From positions 105,938-169,937 of the forward strand of contig JABSRZ010000010.1 of the NCBI GenBank assembly GCA_013214705.1: 64,000 nt of DNA, given 5' to 3'. Under the pieces are notes generated by a model. The model did not search any database, was not told the origin of the DNA, and saw only the letters and a program-made list of their open reading frames with translations. Origin of the DNA: Hyphomicrobiales bacterium (GTDB taxonomy: Bacteria; Pseudomonadota; Alphaproteobacteria; Rhizobiales; OSC116). The translations under genes were made by a program, and so were the position numbers. Below are positions 1-8,362 of the stretch, piece by piece (position 1 is the first letter of the stretch; every line of letters begins with the position of its first letter).

Positions 1-258
1 GCGTTGTTAGACTTGGGCATTCAGCCGGGCAAACAAGTGTCTATCATCACCCATGATGATGTATTGTCTTTTTTAAAAATGGGCGGCGATGTGCCTTTAT
101 TCACCGCCACAAAATCATCGGTTCGCGAAGCAGGCAAAGCCTGCGCTGAAATGTTACTGACCCAGATAAACAACCCAGAGCATAAAATTTGTCATGAATT
201 ATGGGAAGCCGAATTGGTCATTGGCACCTCAACCGGCCCCGCACCTACAAGCGATTAG
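1..258 (+). CDS. LacI-family transcriptional regulator, C-terminal fragment (cut by window edge)
   Basis: The reading frame is open from base 1 and stops at 256-258, so only about 85 C-terminal residues are visible. The stretch VSIITHDDVLSFL followed by PLFTATKSSVREAGKACAEM resembles the last part of the periplasmic-binding-like effector domain of LacI/GalR regulators, where a conserved H/D-D segment precedes a region like 'V..P..E.G..A...L'. The DNA-binding head would lie upstream of the window. By family it should be a sugar-responsive repressor, but nothing here shows its target. It is followed by a non-coding gap carrying the moaA promoter, which runs in the same direction. Confidence 0.75.
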   Translation, partial: ALLDLGIQPGKQVSIITHDDVLSFLKMGGDVPLFTATKSSVREAGKACAEMLLTQINNPEHKICHELWEAELVIGTSTGPAPTSD

Positions 259-423
259 CCGTCTAGGGCACTTCATCAACCCATGGCCTAGCGCTTAAAA
301 TAAATACCTATGTGAAAGCTATTCTAAATTGCAATAATCGTCGTCAGCTTGTATAATCATATCAATTATTTAAGTGGCGTATAAAATATGCATCGGTTGA
401 ATTAAGCTAGATATTTAAATATA

Positions 424-439
424 GGTGATCTAGATCACT
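424..439. promoter_or_regulatory. CRP/FNR-type palindromic operator upstream of moaA
   Basis: GTGATCTAGATCAC at 425-438 is a perfect 14-bp palindrome. It matches the TGTGA-N6-TCACA core of CRP sites at all but the outermost bases, and also fits the TTGAT-N4-ATCAA pattern of FNR. Its centre (431.5) lies about 41 bp before a plausible transcription start near 473-477, with an AT-rich -10-like AAATAA at 465-470, which is a class II activator geometry. Molybdenum-cofactor operons are FNR-activated in enterobacteria, so an oxygen- or carbon-responsive activator is reasonable. Which CRP/FNR family member binds is unknown. Confidence 0.6.
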
Positions 440-469
440 TAAAGCGCGATTGCGCTGGCAATCGAAATA

Positions 470-572
470 ACTCTGAAGTCTATCTTCCTAAGTTCATGGC
501 TATGAATATGGAATATAGACCGGGGTCGAAGGCGGAAACGCTTCGGTCTCCCGTATTTGGAAAGGAGTGGAA
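470..572 (+). promoter_or_regulatory. Moco/Tuco-type molybdenum (tungsten) cofactor riboswitch
   Basis: The moaA leader ends with the block typical of Moco riboswitches. GGGTCGAAGG (523-532) is followed by a GAAA-capped stem closing with CTTCG, then CTCCCGTAT and TTGGAAAGGAG, so the ribosome-binding site is the 3' edge of the structure. From memory, the E. coli moaA leader has the same order (GGGCGAAGG, GAAA, CTTCGCCTCCCGTAT, TGGAAAGG). A small hairpin TTCAT-GGCT-ATGAA (493-506) stands where E. coli has a longer P3 region. Compact variants lacking P3 have been linked to tungsten cofactor ('Tuco'). It should control translation or termination of the moa operon in response to cofactor. The boundaries are approximate. 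Confidence 0.82.
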
Positions 573-573
573 A

Positions 574-1707
574 ATGAAGCATACGCTAATTGAGCGTGCA
601 AAAGTGGTGGGCAAAACTAAATTTGGCAGCCAGATAAATCTGCGACCAAATAAGTCAATTTTACCAGCTGCACTCACACCCGCAAATGCCTTTGCCAACA
701 AAGCTGATAACCAGCTAATATTAACCGACAAATTCGGCCGAAATTTCCCTTATCTAAGATTGTCGATTACCGACATATGTAATTTTAGTTGCGATTATTG
801 CCTGCCCAACGGCTACCTTGCGCCTAACCATAACGGCATGGCCAAACCAAAATTTTTAAGCTTGAATGAGATTGATAATTTGGTGACAGCATTTGCGCAA
901 TTGGGCACGCATAAAATTCGCCTCACGGGCGGCGAACCAACGTTAAGACGCGATTTCACTGACATTGTTAAAACCATCTCAAGCCATCAGGCCATAACCA
1001 AATTGGCTTTCACCACCAATGGTTATAAACTTAAGCAAAATATCCACAAATGGCGAGCCGCTGGCATAAACGCCATTAATGTGAGCATCGATAGCTTAAA
1101 TGCCGAGCGCTTTTATAAACTTACCGGGCATGATAGGTTAAACGATATTTTGGCCGGTATTGATACCGCGTTTGACGCTGGGTTTGAACAGGTAAAAGTA
1201 AATGCTGTATTGTTAAAAGATGTAAATGACATTGAGCTGGATTTATTTTTAGCATGGGTAAAAAACACCCCGATAAACGTCAGATTCATCGAATTGATGC
1301 AAACTGGCGATAACCAAAACTATTTTGATAAATTCCACGTATCTGCGGCCGATTTGCGCGATAAATTGCTAAACCAAGGCTGGCAAATTAAACCCACCAG
1401 CGCCGATGCCGGGCCAGCTCAACTATTGGTGCACGCAGATTATGTGGGTTCAATCGGCATTATTGCGCCTTATTCGAAAGACTTTTGCACCAATTGCAAC
1501 CGCCTGCGCATCACCTCCAAAGGTGATTTACGCCTATGCTTATTTGGCGAACAAGGCCTATCAATCCGTCATTTATTACAACATGCCGACCAACTCGATG
1601 AGCTAAAACAACTTATTTTGGGTCAATTGGCGTTTAAAAAATCTTCACATTTCTTGGCCATGGGCGACACTGGCGCCACGGCTAACTTATCTACAATTGG
1701 TGGTTAA
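574..1707 (+). CDS. moaA: GTP 3',8-cyclase MoaA
   Basis: Radical SAM enzyme that converts GTP to 3',8-cyclo-GTP, the first step of molybdenum-cofactor synthesis in the cytoplasm. The N-terminal cluster motif C-NFS-C-DY-C lies near residues 67-74, followed by LTGGEPTLR. The C-terminal 4Fe-4S site is visible as FCTNCNRLRIT and a third Cys in LRLCLFG. The protein ends in Gly-Gly, as MoaA does. An in-frame ATG exists at 496, but it lies inside the riboswitch. The ATG at 574 has AAAGGAG at ideal distance and gives 377 residues, somewhat long because of an N-terminal extension of about 50 residues. First gene of a tight moaA-moaCB-moeA-moaD-moaE operon. Confidence 0.95.
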   Translation: MKHTLIERAKVVGKTKFGSQINLRPNKSILPAALTPANAFANKADNQLILTDKFGRNFPYLRLSITDICNFSCDYCLPNGYLAPNHNGMAKPKFLSLNEIDNLVTAFAQLGTHKIRLTGGEPTLRRDFTDIVKTISSHQAITKLAFTTNGYKLKQNIHKWRAAGINAINVSIDSLNAERFYKLTGHDRLNDILAGIDTAFDAGFEQVKVNAVLLKDVNDIELDLFLAWVKNTPINVRFIELMQTGDNQNYFDKFHVSAADLRDKLLNQGWQIKPTSADAGPAQLLVHADYVGSIGIIAPYSKDFCTNCNRLRITSKGDLRLCLFGEQGLSIRHLLQHADQLDELKQLILGQLAFKKSSHFLAMGDTGATANLSTIGG

Positions 1708-1710
1708 AAT

Positions 1711-2724
1711 ATGAGCAAATCCCTGAACAGTTTTTTTGATGCTAGCAAATATCACATGGCCGACATCAGCCACAAAGCCCCAACTTTTCGGCAAGCCATC
1801 ACCATGGGGCGTATTTATGTGCGAGAAATTGGCTTTGAAAACATAAAAAATGAAACTTTGCCCAAAGGCGATGTGTTAAAATTAGCCGAAATAGCTGGCG
1901 TGCAAGGCGCAAAAAATTGTTGGCAACAAATACCTATGTGCCACCCTCTATTGCTCGATCATGTGGCCATATATTTAGAGCTTGAACCATCGACTTTAAG
2001 CGTTGCCGCCTATGCAATTGTTTCGACCACCGCCAAAACGGGGGTGGAAATGGAAGCTTTAGCCGCGGTCAATGCCGCCTTGCTCACACTTTATGATTTG
2101 ACCAAACCGGTAGAGCCTGCACTAGAAATTGGCGATGTTCGGTTGCTGGTTAAAAAAGGTGGCAAAAAAGGCCTTTGGGTGCATCCAGATGGCATCCCAG
2201 AAAAGCTGCAAAGCCTATTGCCGACTATATCTGAGCGGCCGATGGAAGCCATAACCGCCGCCGTGGTGACGATGAGTGACCGCGCCAGCAAAGGCGAATA
2301 TGCCGATCGCTCTGGGGTGATATTATCTGAAAAGTTGGAATTTTATGGCGCAAAAATAAATGATTATAAAATTTTACCCGATGACCCAGAGCCATTAACC
2401 CGCCATATTTTGGCGCTAATTGGCCAAGTCGATGTGATTTTTACCACCGGCGGAACCGGCCTTGCACCGCGCGACATCACCATCGACACCATAGCCAAAA
2501 TTGCCGATTATGATGTGCCGGGCATTGGCGAATTATTACGCAGTTCGGCAGCCGCCCATGTGCCAACCACTTGGATTTCGCGCTCCAACGCCTATGTGAT
2601 TAAAGACACGTTAATTGTCTGTTTGCCCGGCAGCACCGGCGGGGTAAAAGATGGCATCGAAACTCTAAAGAATCTATTGCCGCATGCCATTGGCCATGTG
2701 CAAAATAAAAACATGCACGGGTAG
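1711..2724 (+). CDS. moaCB: Fused MoaC / MogA(MoaB) molybdenum-cofactor protein
   Basis: Two enzymes in one 337-residue chain. Residues 1-165 are MoaC, which with MoaA makes cyclic pyranopterin monophosphate: the motifs MCHPLLLDH and GVEMEALAAVNAALLTLYD are present. Residues about 175-337 are a MogA/MoaB domain, which adenylylates molybdopterin before metal insertion: AVVTMSDRAS, PDDPEPL, TTGGTGLAPRD and CLPGSTGG are its nucleotide- and pterin-binding signatures. Two steps that are not consecutive in the pathway are therefore joined, a fusion known from some bacteria. It starts 4 nt after moaA. Both domains look complete; I see no missing catalytic block. Confidence 0.93.
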   Translation: MSKSLNSFFDASKYHMADISHKAPTFRQAITMGRIYVREIGFENIKNETLPKGDVLKLAEIAGVQGAKNCWQQIPMCHPLLLDHVAIYLELEPSTLSVAAYAIVSTTAKTGVEMEALAAVNAALLTLYDLTKPVEPALEIGDVRLLVKKGGKKGLWVHPDGIPEKLQSLLPTISERPMEAITAAVVTMSDRASKGEYADRSGVILSEKLEFYGAKINDYKILPDDPEPLTRHILALIGQVDVIFTTGGTGLAPRDITIDTIAKIADYDVPGIGELLRSSAAAHVPTTWISRSNAYVIKDTLIVCLPGSTGGVKDGIETLKNLLPHAIGHVQNKNMHG

Positions 2725-2731
2725 GTGATAA

Positions 2732-3991
2732 ATGATTTCATATGAACAAGCTCTAAATTTAATTACCAGCCAAATTAGCTCAAAACCGCAAAGCCTTAAC
2801 TTACCCATTGCCAAAGCCCTTGGCCATGTCGCCGATCAAGCGGTTAATTGCGCCTGTTATATATCGCCATTTGACAATAGCGCGATGGACGGGTTTGCAT
2901 TTCGATATGCCGAACTGCAACAGGGCAGGCGACAATTTGCAGTTGTTGGCTCTAGTTTCGCCGGCGATACGATTGACCAATCCACCGAAGGCGCTTGGGA
3001 AATAATGACCGGTGCGGGCATACCAAACGGTTTTGATACGGTCATCAAAATTGAAGATATTGCTATTTTGGTCACAAATGAGGCAGGTCGACCCACAAAA
3101 ATCAAGTTAAACATCAACCCAAAAGACATAATATTTGAAAATAATGTCCGCAAAAAGGGTCAAGACTTCAAACCAGATGATCTGGTAGTGGAGGCCGACG
3201 AGGTCATAACGCCATCCCATATATCTGCCTTAGCGTCGGTTGGCATCGCCAACATTAGGGTGCGAAAAAAACCAAATATAGCGGTCATCAGCACCGGTAA
3301 AGAAATTATAGATGATGCCAATATGGCGCTTTTATCGGGTCAAATTCGCAATTCAAATGGCCCCAGCCTGATGGCCAGTTTTGCCGGCATGAATTTAGCT
3401 GTCAGCTACGCGGGCACGATTAGAGATGAAGTTGAAGATTTTGAAACTTGTATCAAAGGCTTGCTGAACGATAACGACATTATTATTTCGACCGGCGCCG
3501 TTTCCATGGGGCGGCATGATTTTATTCCTGAAAGTTTGCAACGCCTAGGTGCAGAAATTATTTTTCACAAATGTAAAATAAGGCCGGGGAAACCGATATT
3601 ATTTGCCAAATTCCCACCGACTGACCTCAACCCAGATGGGGTCTTTTATTTTGGCTTGCCCGGCAACCCAGTTTCGGCACATGTCGGCCTGCGGTTTTTC
3701 ATCATGCCATTGATCAATCGATTGTTAGGGCTTAAAGCCGAACATCCAGTTAGAGCCTTTTTGACCGCAGACATCGATAAAAAACATGACTTTAAAATGT
3801 TTTACAAAGCCTTTGCGACACTAGAAAATGGCCACTTGTCTGTCACTATTTTGCAAGGCCAAGAAAGTTTTCGAATCAAGCCATTGCTTAAGGCCAATTG
3901 TTGGGCTGTGCTGGGCGAGCACCAACATAAATGCGCAACCGGTGGCTTAATAGACATCTACCCGATGATGGCAAACCAATGGAGTTTTTGA
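2732..3991 (+). CDS. moeA: Molybdopterin molybdenumtransferase MoeA
   Basis: Inserts molybdate into adenylylated molybdopterin to give active cofactor. The 419-residue length is normal for MoeA. Visible landmarks: SPFDNSAMDGFAF near residue 50, IMTGAGIPNGFDTVIKIED near 90-107, ISTGKEI and GQIRNSN (MogA-like domain III), and KIRPGKPILFAKF with FGLPGNPVSAHV in the last third. It lies 7 nt after moaCB and 7 nt before moaD, so it is co-transcribed. It acts directly after the MogA half of the preceding fusion protein, which explains the pairing. Confidence 0.95.
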   Translation: MISYEQALNLITSQISSKPQSLNLPIAKALGHVADQAVNCACYISPFDNSAMDGFAFRYAELQQGRRQFAVVGSSFAGDTIDQSTEGAWEIMTGAGIPNGFDTVIKIEDIAILVTNEAGRPTKIKLNINPKDIIFENNVRKKGQDFKPDDLVVEADEVITPSHISALASVGIANIRVRKKPNIAVISTGKEIIDDANMALLSGQIRNSNGPSLMASFAGMNLAVSYAGTIRDEVEDFETCIKGLLNDNDIIISTGAVSMGRHDFIPESLQRLGAEIIFHKCKIRPGKPILFAKFPPTDLNPDGVFYFGLPGNPVSAHVGLRFFIMPLINRLLGLKAEHPVRAFLTADIDKKHDFKMFYKAFATLENGHLSVTILQGQESFRIKPLLKANCWAVLGEHQHKCATGGLIDIYPMMANQWSF

Positions 3992-3998
3992 GGAAATT

Positions 3999-4256
3999 AT
4001 GAACATCACCATTCAAACTTTTGGCGCATTTCGCCAATTTGGACGCAATATTGACCTTGAGTTAAACGCGGGCGCTTGTGTGTCTGACATTCGCCAACCA
4101 CTCAACGCGGCGCTTAATCAATATGTAGCAAAATTTGACATTGCCGGGTTAATTGAAAGCTCTCGCTTTGCCACAGATGTCGAAATATTATCAGAAGACG
4201 CAATTCTTGCTGCAGGTTCGACCATTACCATCCTGCCGCCAGTATCGGGAGGTTGA
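3999..4256 (+). CDS. moaD: Molybdopterin synthase small subunit MoaD
   Basis: An 85-residue beta-grasp, ubiquitin-like sulfur carrier. The chain ends in PPVSGG, the C-terminal Gly-Gly that is thiocarboxylated and inserted into MoaE. Length and the ILPPVSGG ending are diagnostic. A ribosome-binding site GAGGAA lies just before the ATG. It is followed after one base by moaE, its partner in the heterotetrameric molybdopterin synthase that turns cPMP into molybdopterin. Confidence 0.93.
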   Translation: MNITIQTFGAFRQFGRNIDLELNAGACVSDIRQPLNAALNQYVAKFDIAGLIESSRFATDVEILSEDAILAAGSTITILPPVSGG

Positions 4257-4257
4257 A

Positions 4258-4749
4258 ATGGGTAAAATATTTGTCGATGTGTGGGATGTCAGCCAACAGC
4301 CATTAGACAGCATGGCCGGGCTAAAATACGTGACCGAAATGCCCAACGGCGCGGAAACTTTATTCATTGGCACGGTGCGCAACCATAATTTAGGCAAAAA
4401 AGTGCTGGGCATTAGCTATGATGTTTTTATACCATTGGCCAAACAAAATTTTCTAGAAATTTGCCAAGAAGCCCAAGCCAAATGGGGTGATGATTTAGAC
4501 CTATATCTGGTGCACGCGCAGGGCAAGTTAGACATTGGCGGCGTTAGCATTGTCATCGCGGTGGGTTCGCCACACCGCGACGAAGCGTTTAAAGCCTGCC
4601 GCTATTTGATCGAAGAAGTTAAACACCGCGCACCAGTGTGGAAGCTAGAACATTATGCAGATGGCGATAGCGAATGGTCTAAAGGCTGCGAATTATGCAG
4701 CAATACCCACGCCATTCACGCACATGATATTGCTGACAAAACGCACTAA
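4258..4749 (+). CDS. moaE: Molybdopterin synthase catalytic subunit MoaE
   Basis: Large subunit of molybdopterin synthase, 163 residues. The segment HRDEAFKACRYLIEEVK followed by HRAPVWKLEHY contains the Arg/Lys residues of the MoaE active site, and ETLFIGTVRNHN is the usual N-terminal signature. The frame stays open upstream to 4153, but that would overlap moaD by a third of its length. The ATG at 4258, directly behind moaD with a CGGGAGG site, gives the family length. The tail ELCSNTHAIH with Cys and His residues is slightly unusual. Its stop lies 3 bp from the stop of the convergent minus-strand gene, leaving no room for a dedicated terminator. Confidence 0.94.
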   Translation: MGKIFVDVWDVSQQPLDSMAGLKYVTEMPNGAETLFIGTVRNHNLGKKVLGISYDVFIPLAKQNFLEICQEAQAKWGDDLDLYLVHAQGKLDIGGVSIVIAVGSPHRDEAFKACRYLIEEVKHRAPVWKLEHYADGDSEWSKGCELCSNTHAIHAHDIADKTH

Positions 4750-4752
4750 TCG

Positions 4753-5976
4753 TTAAAACTGGCTATAATCAACCGGTTGGTTTTTATCAATAATTCCATC
4801 CACCGCATCCATCGGATATTTAAGCCCAGTCGCGCAATTGTATAATATTGCAGTGTCATCTTGGCTGATTAAGCCTTGCGCCAACGCCTGCTTGTACGCC
4901 ACAGCCGTAGCAGCGCCTTCGGGGCATAACAATAGGCCATCTAATTTGGCAATGTCATCTCTGGTGGTGATGATGTCTTCATCCGTCACCGTCATGCAAA
5001 ACCCGCCAGACTCGCGCACGGCTCGGATGATTAAAAAATCACCAACCGCAATCGGCACTCTAATGCCAGCGGCCATTGTGTGGGCATTCTCCCACAGTGG
5101 AGCATGCTCATCGCCGGCCTTCCAGGCTTTATAAATCGGCGCACAACCTTCGGCCTGTACTGCCACCATTTTTGGCATTTTACTGCCAATCCAGCCCATT
5201 TCTAATAATTCGGCAAAGGCCTTCCACATGCCAATTAGGCCGGTGCCGCCCCCGGTTGGGTAAAAAATAACGTCTGGCAAAGTCCAATTTAATTGCTCGG
5301 CCAGTTCAAGCCCCATGGTTTTTTTGCCTTCAATGCGGTAGGGCTCTTTTAGCGTCGAAATGTCAAACCAACCGACAGATTCTTTGCCTTCCAGCACAAT
5401 TTTACCGCAATCATTAATCAACCCATTGACCAAATATGTATCGCCGCCTTGTTGCTTAATTTCGCGAATGTTAATGTCTGGCGTATCAGATGGGCAGAAA
5501 ATGGTGGTTTTTTGGCCTGCGCGGCTGGCATAGGCGGCCAAAGCCGCACCCGCATTGCCATTGGTTGGCATCGCTAGATGTGGCTGGCCAAATTCCTTGG
5601 CCATTGAAACCGCAAGGCAGAGACCACGCGCTTTAAACGAACCAGTTGGCAATCGACCTTCGTCTTTGACGATGATTTTATCGGGCAGACCACCCAGTGA
5701 TGCGGCCGATTTGCGCAAAGGAATTAGCGGGGTGATGACCTCACCAAGGCTAATGCGGTTTTCTGGCTTGGTAACCGGCAGCATGCCTGCATAGCGCCAA
5801 AACCCGGGGTCTGCCGAGTTTTTAATGCTGTCTTTGCTAATGTGTTTGGCCATTTCGGCCAAGTCATAACGCACCAAAAGCGGGCGACCAACTTCTGACA
5901 ATTCATGAATCTTGCCTTTTTCATAATGTTTGCCGGTCATCGAACATTCCAAATGAGTCACAAAGGTTTTTGTCAT
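4753..5976 (-). CDS. Threonine synthase-like PLP enzyme
   Basis: Fold-type II PLP enzyme of the threonine synthase group (O-phospho-L-homoserine to L-threonine). The PLP lysine is in GSFKARGL (about residue 115), the phosphate loop region is PTNGNAGAALAAYA, and a second glycine loop reads YPTGGGTGLIGMW. An N-terminal ECSMTGKHYE segment resembles the short zinc-ribbon-like head of archaeal-type threonine synthases. The frame opens at 6018, but the ATG at 5976 has TAAGGA correctly spaced and is the better start (407 residues). Other enzymes of this fold (diaminopropionate lyase-like, sulfolactate-type) cannot be fully excluded. Transcribed towards moaE. Confidence 0.8.
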   Translation of the reverse strand: MTKTFVTHLECSMTGKHYEKGKIHELSEVGRPLLVRYDLAEMAKHISKDSIKNSADPGFWRYAGMLPVTKPENRISLGEVITPLIPLRKSAASLGGLPDKIIVKDEGRLPTGSFKARGLCLAVSMAKEFGQPHLAMPTNGNAGAALAAYASRAGQKTTIFCPSDTPDINIREIKQQGGDTYLVNGLINDCGKIVLEGKESVGWFDISTLKEPYRIEGKKTMGLELAEQLNWTLPDVIFYPTGGGTGLIGMWKAFAELLEMGWIGSKMPKMVAVQAEGCAPIYKAWKAGDEHAPLWENAHTMAAGIRVPIAVGDFLIIRAVRESGGFCMTVTDEDIITTRDDIAKLDGLLLCPEGAATAVAYKQALAQGLISQDDTAILYNCATGLKYPMDAVDGIIDKNQPVDYSQF

Positions 5977-6052
5977 ATCTACATCCTTAAAAATTGTTTC
6001 AATAGTAAATCTAGTCACTGTAATTATTCAAAACAAGTGAGCTGAACTTGCC

Positions 6053-6286
6053 TTAGGGCTTTGACGGGTCAAATTCTGCAATCGAAGTTGACGAATAGTC
6101 ATTTTCATCATCTTGGCCGTCATCGCTGACCACATAGCTGCCGTTTAGCCATTTTCCTAAGTCCAAATCGGCACATCTTTTTGAACAAAATGGCTTAAAG
6201 CGTTCCACAGAAATATGTTTGCACATTACACATTTTCTGCCAACAAAGCCATCGCCGTGCAAATTCACAATTTTATTTTCGCTCAT
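6053..6286 (-). CDS. yacG: DNA gyrase inhibitor YacG-like zinc protein
   Basis: A 77-residue protein with a CVMC ... FCSKRCADLDLGKW arrangement: Cys-x2-Cys, about 12 residues, then Cys-x3-Cys. This is the YacG zinc knuckle followed by the conserved DLGKWL helix. The family binds GyrB and inhibits gyrase in E. coli. The C-terminus is acidic and probably flexible. Its ATG overlaps the stop of the preceding RNase E/G-like gene (6283-6286), a coupling seen in many alphaproteobacteria, so the two are translated together. Confidence 0.9.
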   Translation of the reverse strand: MSENKIVNLHGDGFVGRKCVMCKHISVERFKPFCSKRCADLDLGKWLNGSYVVSDDGQDDENDYSSTSIAEFDPSKP

Positions 6287-7275
6287 GTCATATCCGCTAG
6301 TTTTTGGTTTAAATTTTTACCCGCACGTTTTATTTTCAATTCTAGCAAGCCAAAACGCGTATAGCTCCCCATTTCTATATTATATTTTTTTGCCAAATTG
6401 GCCAGATATTCGGTAAATTTAAGTTTTTGGGTTTTGCGCTCGAATTTTAAAAAATCGATGACCACCAAACCGCCAATTTGCCGCAATGCCAATTGTTCAA
6501 ATATTTTATCTGCCGCTGCATGGTTTATATCTTCGACCATTTTTAAGTGATTGTCGCCTTTGTAAAGCCCGCTATTCACATCTATCACCGTCATCGCGGT
6601 ATTCTGTTCGATGACAATATTGCCACCATTTTGCAAGCCAATGGTTGCACTCTGCAAGCTCTGGATTGCATCGGCAAAGCCATAAAGCTCAAATAAATTT
6701 AACCCAGAATTTTTGTTAAACTCTACCGGTTCAAGGTCTATTTCGGCATTGTCGGCTTGGGCTTGGTTTTTCAGTGCGGCGGCAAAACCAAAATCATCAC
6801 AAGTTATTTTGCTACCATCTAATTGAGTTAAGTGGATGCAATATTGGGCTAGATTTGGCGCAGCTCGAAACAGCCCCGCAGTATTTTTTAAGGGCGCGTT
6901 GTTGGTGGCAGGTTTGGCTTTACCCGCAAAGCGCACCCGGGGTTTTTTGTCACCAAAAGCTTCGCTGATAATTTCGGCTAATATATATTGGCCTTCGGTA
7001 TAATTTTGCTTAGGTTTTAGCCGCATCACCGCATTAAATTTGCCCAAATCCAAAAAACACAAGTTGGTTTTAGGGTCGATTTGTAAAATCCGCGCCTTAT
7101 ATACACTGCCTATGGCGGCAGGCGGGGCGGCAAAATCTAAATTCTCAATGTCATCACTTAGTGGCCAAATGTCAAAAAATACCAAGGCTTCATCTTCAAA
7201 TTTGGCGATTTGCGCATAGTTAGCGCGTTGGCCATTTTTCTGCAACATAATGTAGGTTTGGGTTTGTATGGCCAT
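6283..7275 (-). CDS. Short ribonuclease E/G family protein
   Basis: 330 residues with the catalytic core of RNase E/G. It has an S1-like segment (GSVYKARILQIDPKTNLCFLDLG), then NGGNIVIEQNTAMTVIDVNSG carrying the first metal-binding Asp, and GGLVVIDFLKF with the second. It stops before the CPxC zinc-link and small domain, so it is much shorter than RNase E and lacks the usual dimerising link. The RNase core next to maf and yacG is a standing alphaproteobacterial arrangement. It probably acts on structured RNA in the cytoplasm; the exact substrate is not predictable. A rho-like or poly-A role is not supported. Confidence 0.85.
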   Translation of the reverse strand: MAIQTQTYIMLQKNGQRANYAQIAKFEDEALVFFDIWPLSDDIENLDFAAPPAAIGSVYKARILQIDPKTNLCFLDLGKFNAVMRLKPKQNYTEGQYILAEIISEAFGDKKPRVRFAGKAKPATNNAPLKNTAGLFRAAPNLAQYCIHLTQLDGSKITCDDFGFAAALKNQAQADNAEIDLEPVEFNKNSGLNLFELYGFADAIQSLQSATIGLQNGGNIVIEQNTAMTVIDVNSGLYKGDNHLKMVEDINHAAADKIFEQLALRQIGGLVVIDFLKFERKTQKLKFTEYLANLAKKYNIEMGSYTRFGLLELKIKRAGKNLNQKLADMT

Positions 7276-7291
7276 GCAGATACGCTTTAAA

Positions 7292-7966
7292 TTAGGTTTG
7301 CCCTATGCGCCTAGGCCAATGGGCAACTGGGTCTATGCCCGCGCCACGCAATAATGATGTGGTTTCAAATAATGGCAAGCCAACCACATTGCTATATTGG
7401 CCAATAATGTTGACCACAAATGCACCTGCAAAACCTTGTATGGCGTAAGAGCCGGCTTTGTCGCGCCATTCGCCAGTGGCTAAATAAGTTTCAATTTCTT
7501 GTTTAGATAAACGTTTAAACCGCACTCTGGTTTCGGCGGTTTTTTGCCGGTGTTTCTGGCTGTGGCCATCGACAATCGAAACCGAGGTGAAAACCCGATG
7601 CGAGCGGCCAGACAGCATGATTAAATGATTGCGCGCTTGCTCAATATTCTCGGGTTTGTTTAAAATGCGCCGCCCGACGCCGACAACCGTATCACTAGCC
7701 AAAATGCTATAGGTGAATTGTTTGTCATTGACATCTATTGCTAAATCGCGCGGTAGGATATCAAGGCACGCCAAGGCTTTTTCTTTGGCCAAGCGTTTGC
7801 TTAATTTGCGTGGTATTTCTAGCTTTTTAGGGCTTTCATCTAAGTCAACTGGCCGTATTAAATAAGGGGTGATGCCAATTTGCGCAAGCAACTCCACCCG
7901 GCGCGGCGAACCGCTGGCCAATATCAGTTTAGATATCGCTTTATCATCATTCATCGCACTGCTCAT
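7292..7966 (-). CDS. maf: Maf-like nucleoside triphosphate pyrophosphatase
   Basis: House-cleaning enzyme that hydrolyses non-canonical or excess nucleotides to monophosphates. Signatures: LILASGSPRRVELL at the N-terminus, ILASDTVVGVG in the middle, and GSYAIQGFAGAFVVNIIGQYSNVVGLPL with the catalytic Asp/Gln-rich loop. A GYAIQG-type sequence points to the dTTP/UTP (YhdE) subgroup. The ATG at 7966 or the one at 7954 could be used; both give a family-like N-terminus. It lies 16 nt before the RNase E/G-like gene and downstream of infA. Confidence 0.92.
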   Translation of the reverse strand: MSSAMNDDKAISKLILASGSPRRVELLAQIGITPYLIRPVDLDESPKKLEIPRKLSKRLAKEKALACLDILPRDLAIDVNDKQFTYSILASDTVVGVGRRILNKPENIEQARNHLIMLSGRSHRVFTSVSIVDGHSQKHRQKTAETRVRFKRLSKQEIETYLATGEWRDKAGSYAIQGFAGAFVVNIIGQYSNVVGLPLFETTSLLRGAGIDPVAHWPRRIGQT

Positions 7967-7994
7967 AAAACCCCTAACAGATCAGCTGCTTAAA

Positions 7995-8213
7995 TTATCT
8001 GTGGCGGTAAGTGATGCGGCCTTTGGTGAGGTCATAAGGTGTCATTTCAACCATAACTTTATCGCCAGCTAAAACCCGAATGCGGTTTTTGCGCAATTTA
8101 CCAGCAGTGTGGCCAATAATTTCGTGGCCATTTTCTAGCTCTATTTTAAAAGTCGCGTTGGGTAGCAATTCTATAATGGTGCCATCAAACTCTAATAATT
8201 CTTCTTTAGCCAT
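7995..8213 (-). CDS. infA: Translation initiation factor IF-1
   Basis: A 72-residue OB-fold protein: [20 protein letters not shown], then [20 protein letters not shown] and [16 protein letters not shown], virtually the family consensus. The frame is open to 8240, but the ATG at 8213 has AAGGAA in place and gives exactly the 72 residues of IF-1. It binds the 30S A site during initiation. About 150 bp separate it from the phosphatase gene upstream, so it may have its own promoter there. Confidence 0.98.
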   Translation of the reverse strand: MAKEELLEFDGTIIELLPNATFKIELENGHEIIGHTAGKLRKNRIRVLAGDKVMVEMTPYDLTKGRITYRHR

Positions 8214-8362
8214 TTTATTCCTTTTCAAATATCTGGCCATTCTGTGCCAAAAATATTTATATTTTTTTAGATTAATCGGTGTCGATTAAAAAACAATTAG
8301 GTTTCATCTATCGCGAAACGCCGTAAAAGTATAGCAAAAACATGTATTTTTTACACATTTGC

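Noticed and set aside
496..573. In-frame upstream ATG extending moaA by 26 residues
   Set aside because: These bases form the riboswitch, and the ATG at 574 has the ideal ribosome-binding site that the riboswitch would control.
480..731. 83-residue minus-strand frame opposite the moaA start
   Set aside because: It mirrors riboswitch and moaA codons on the other strand and has no support of its own.
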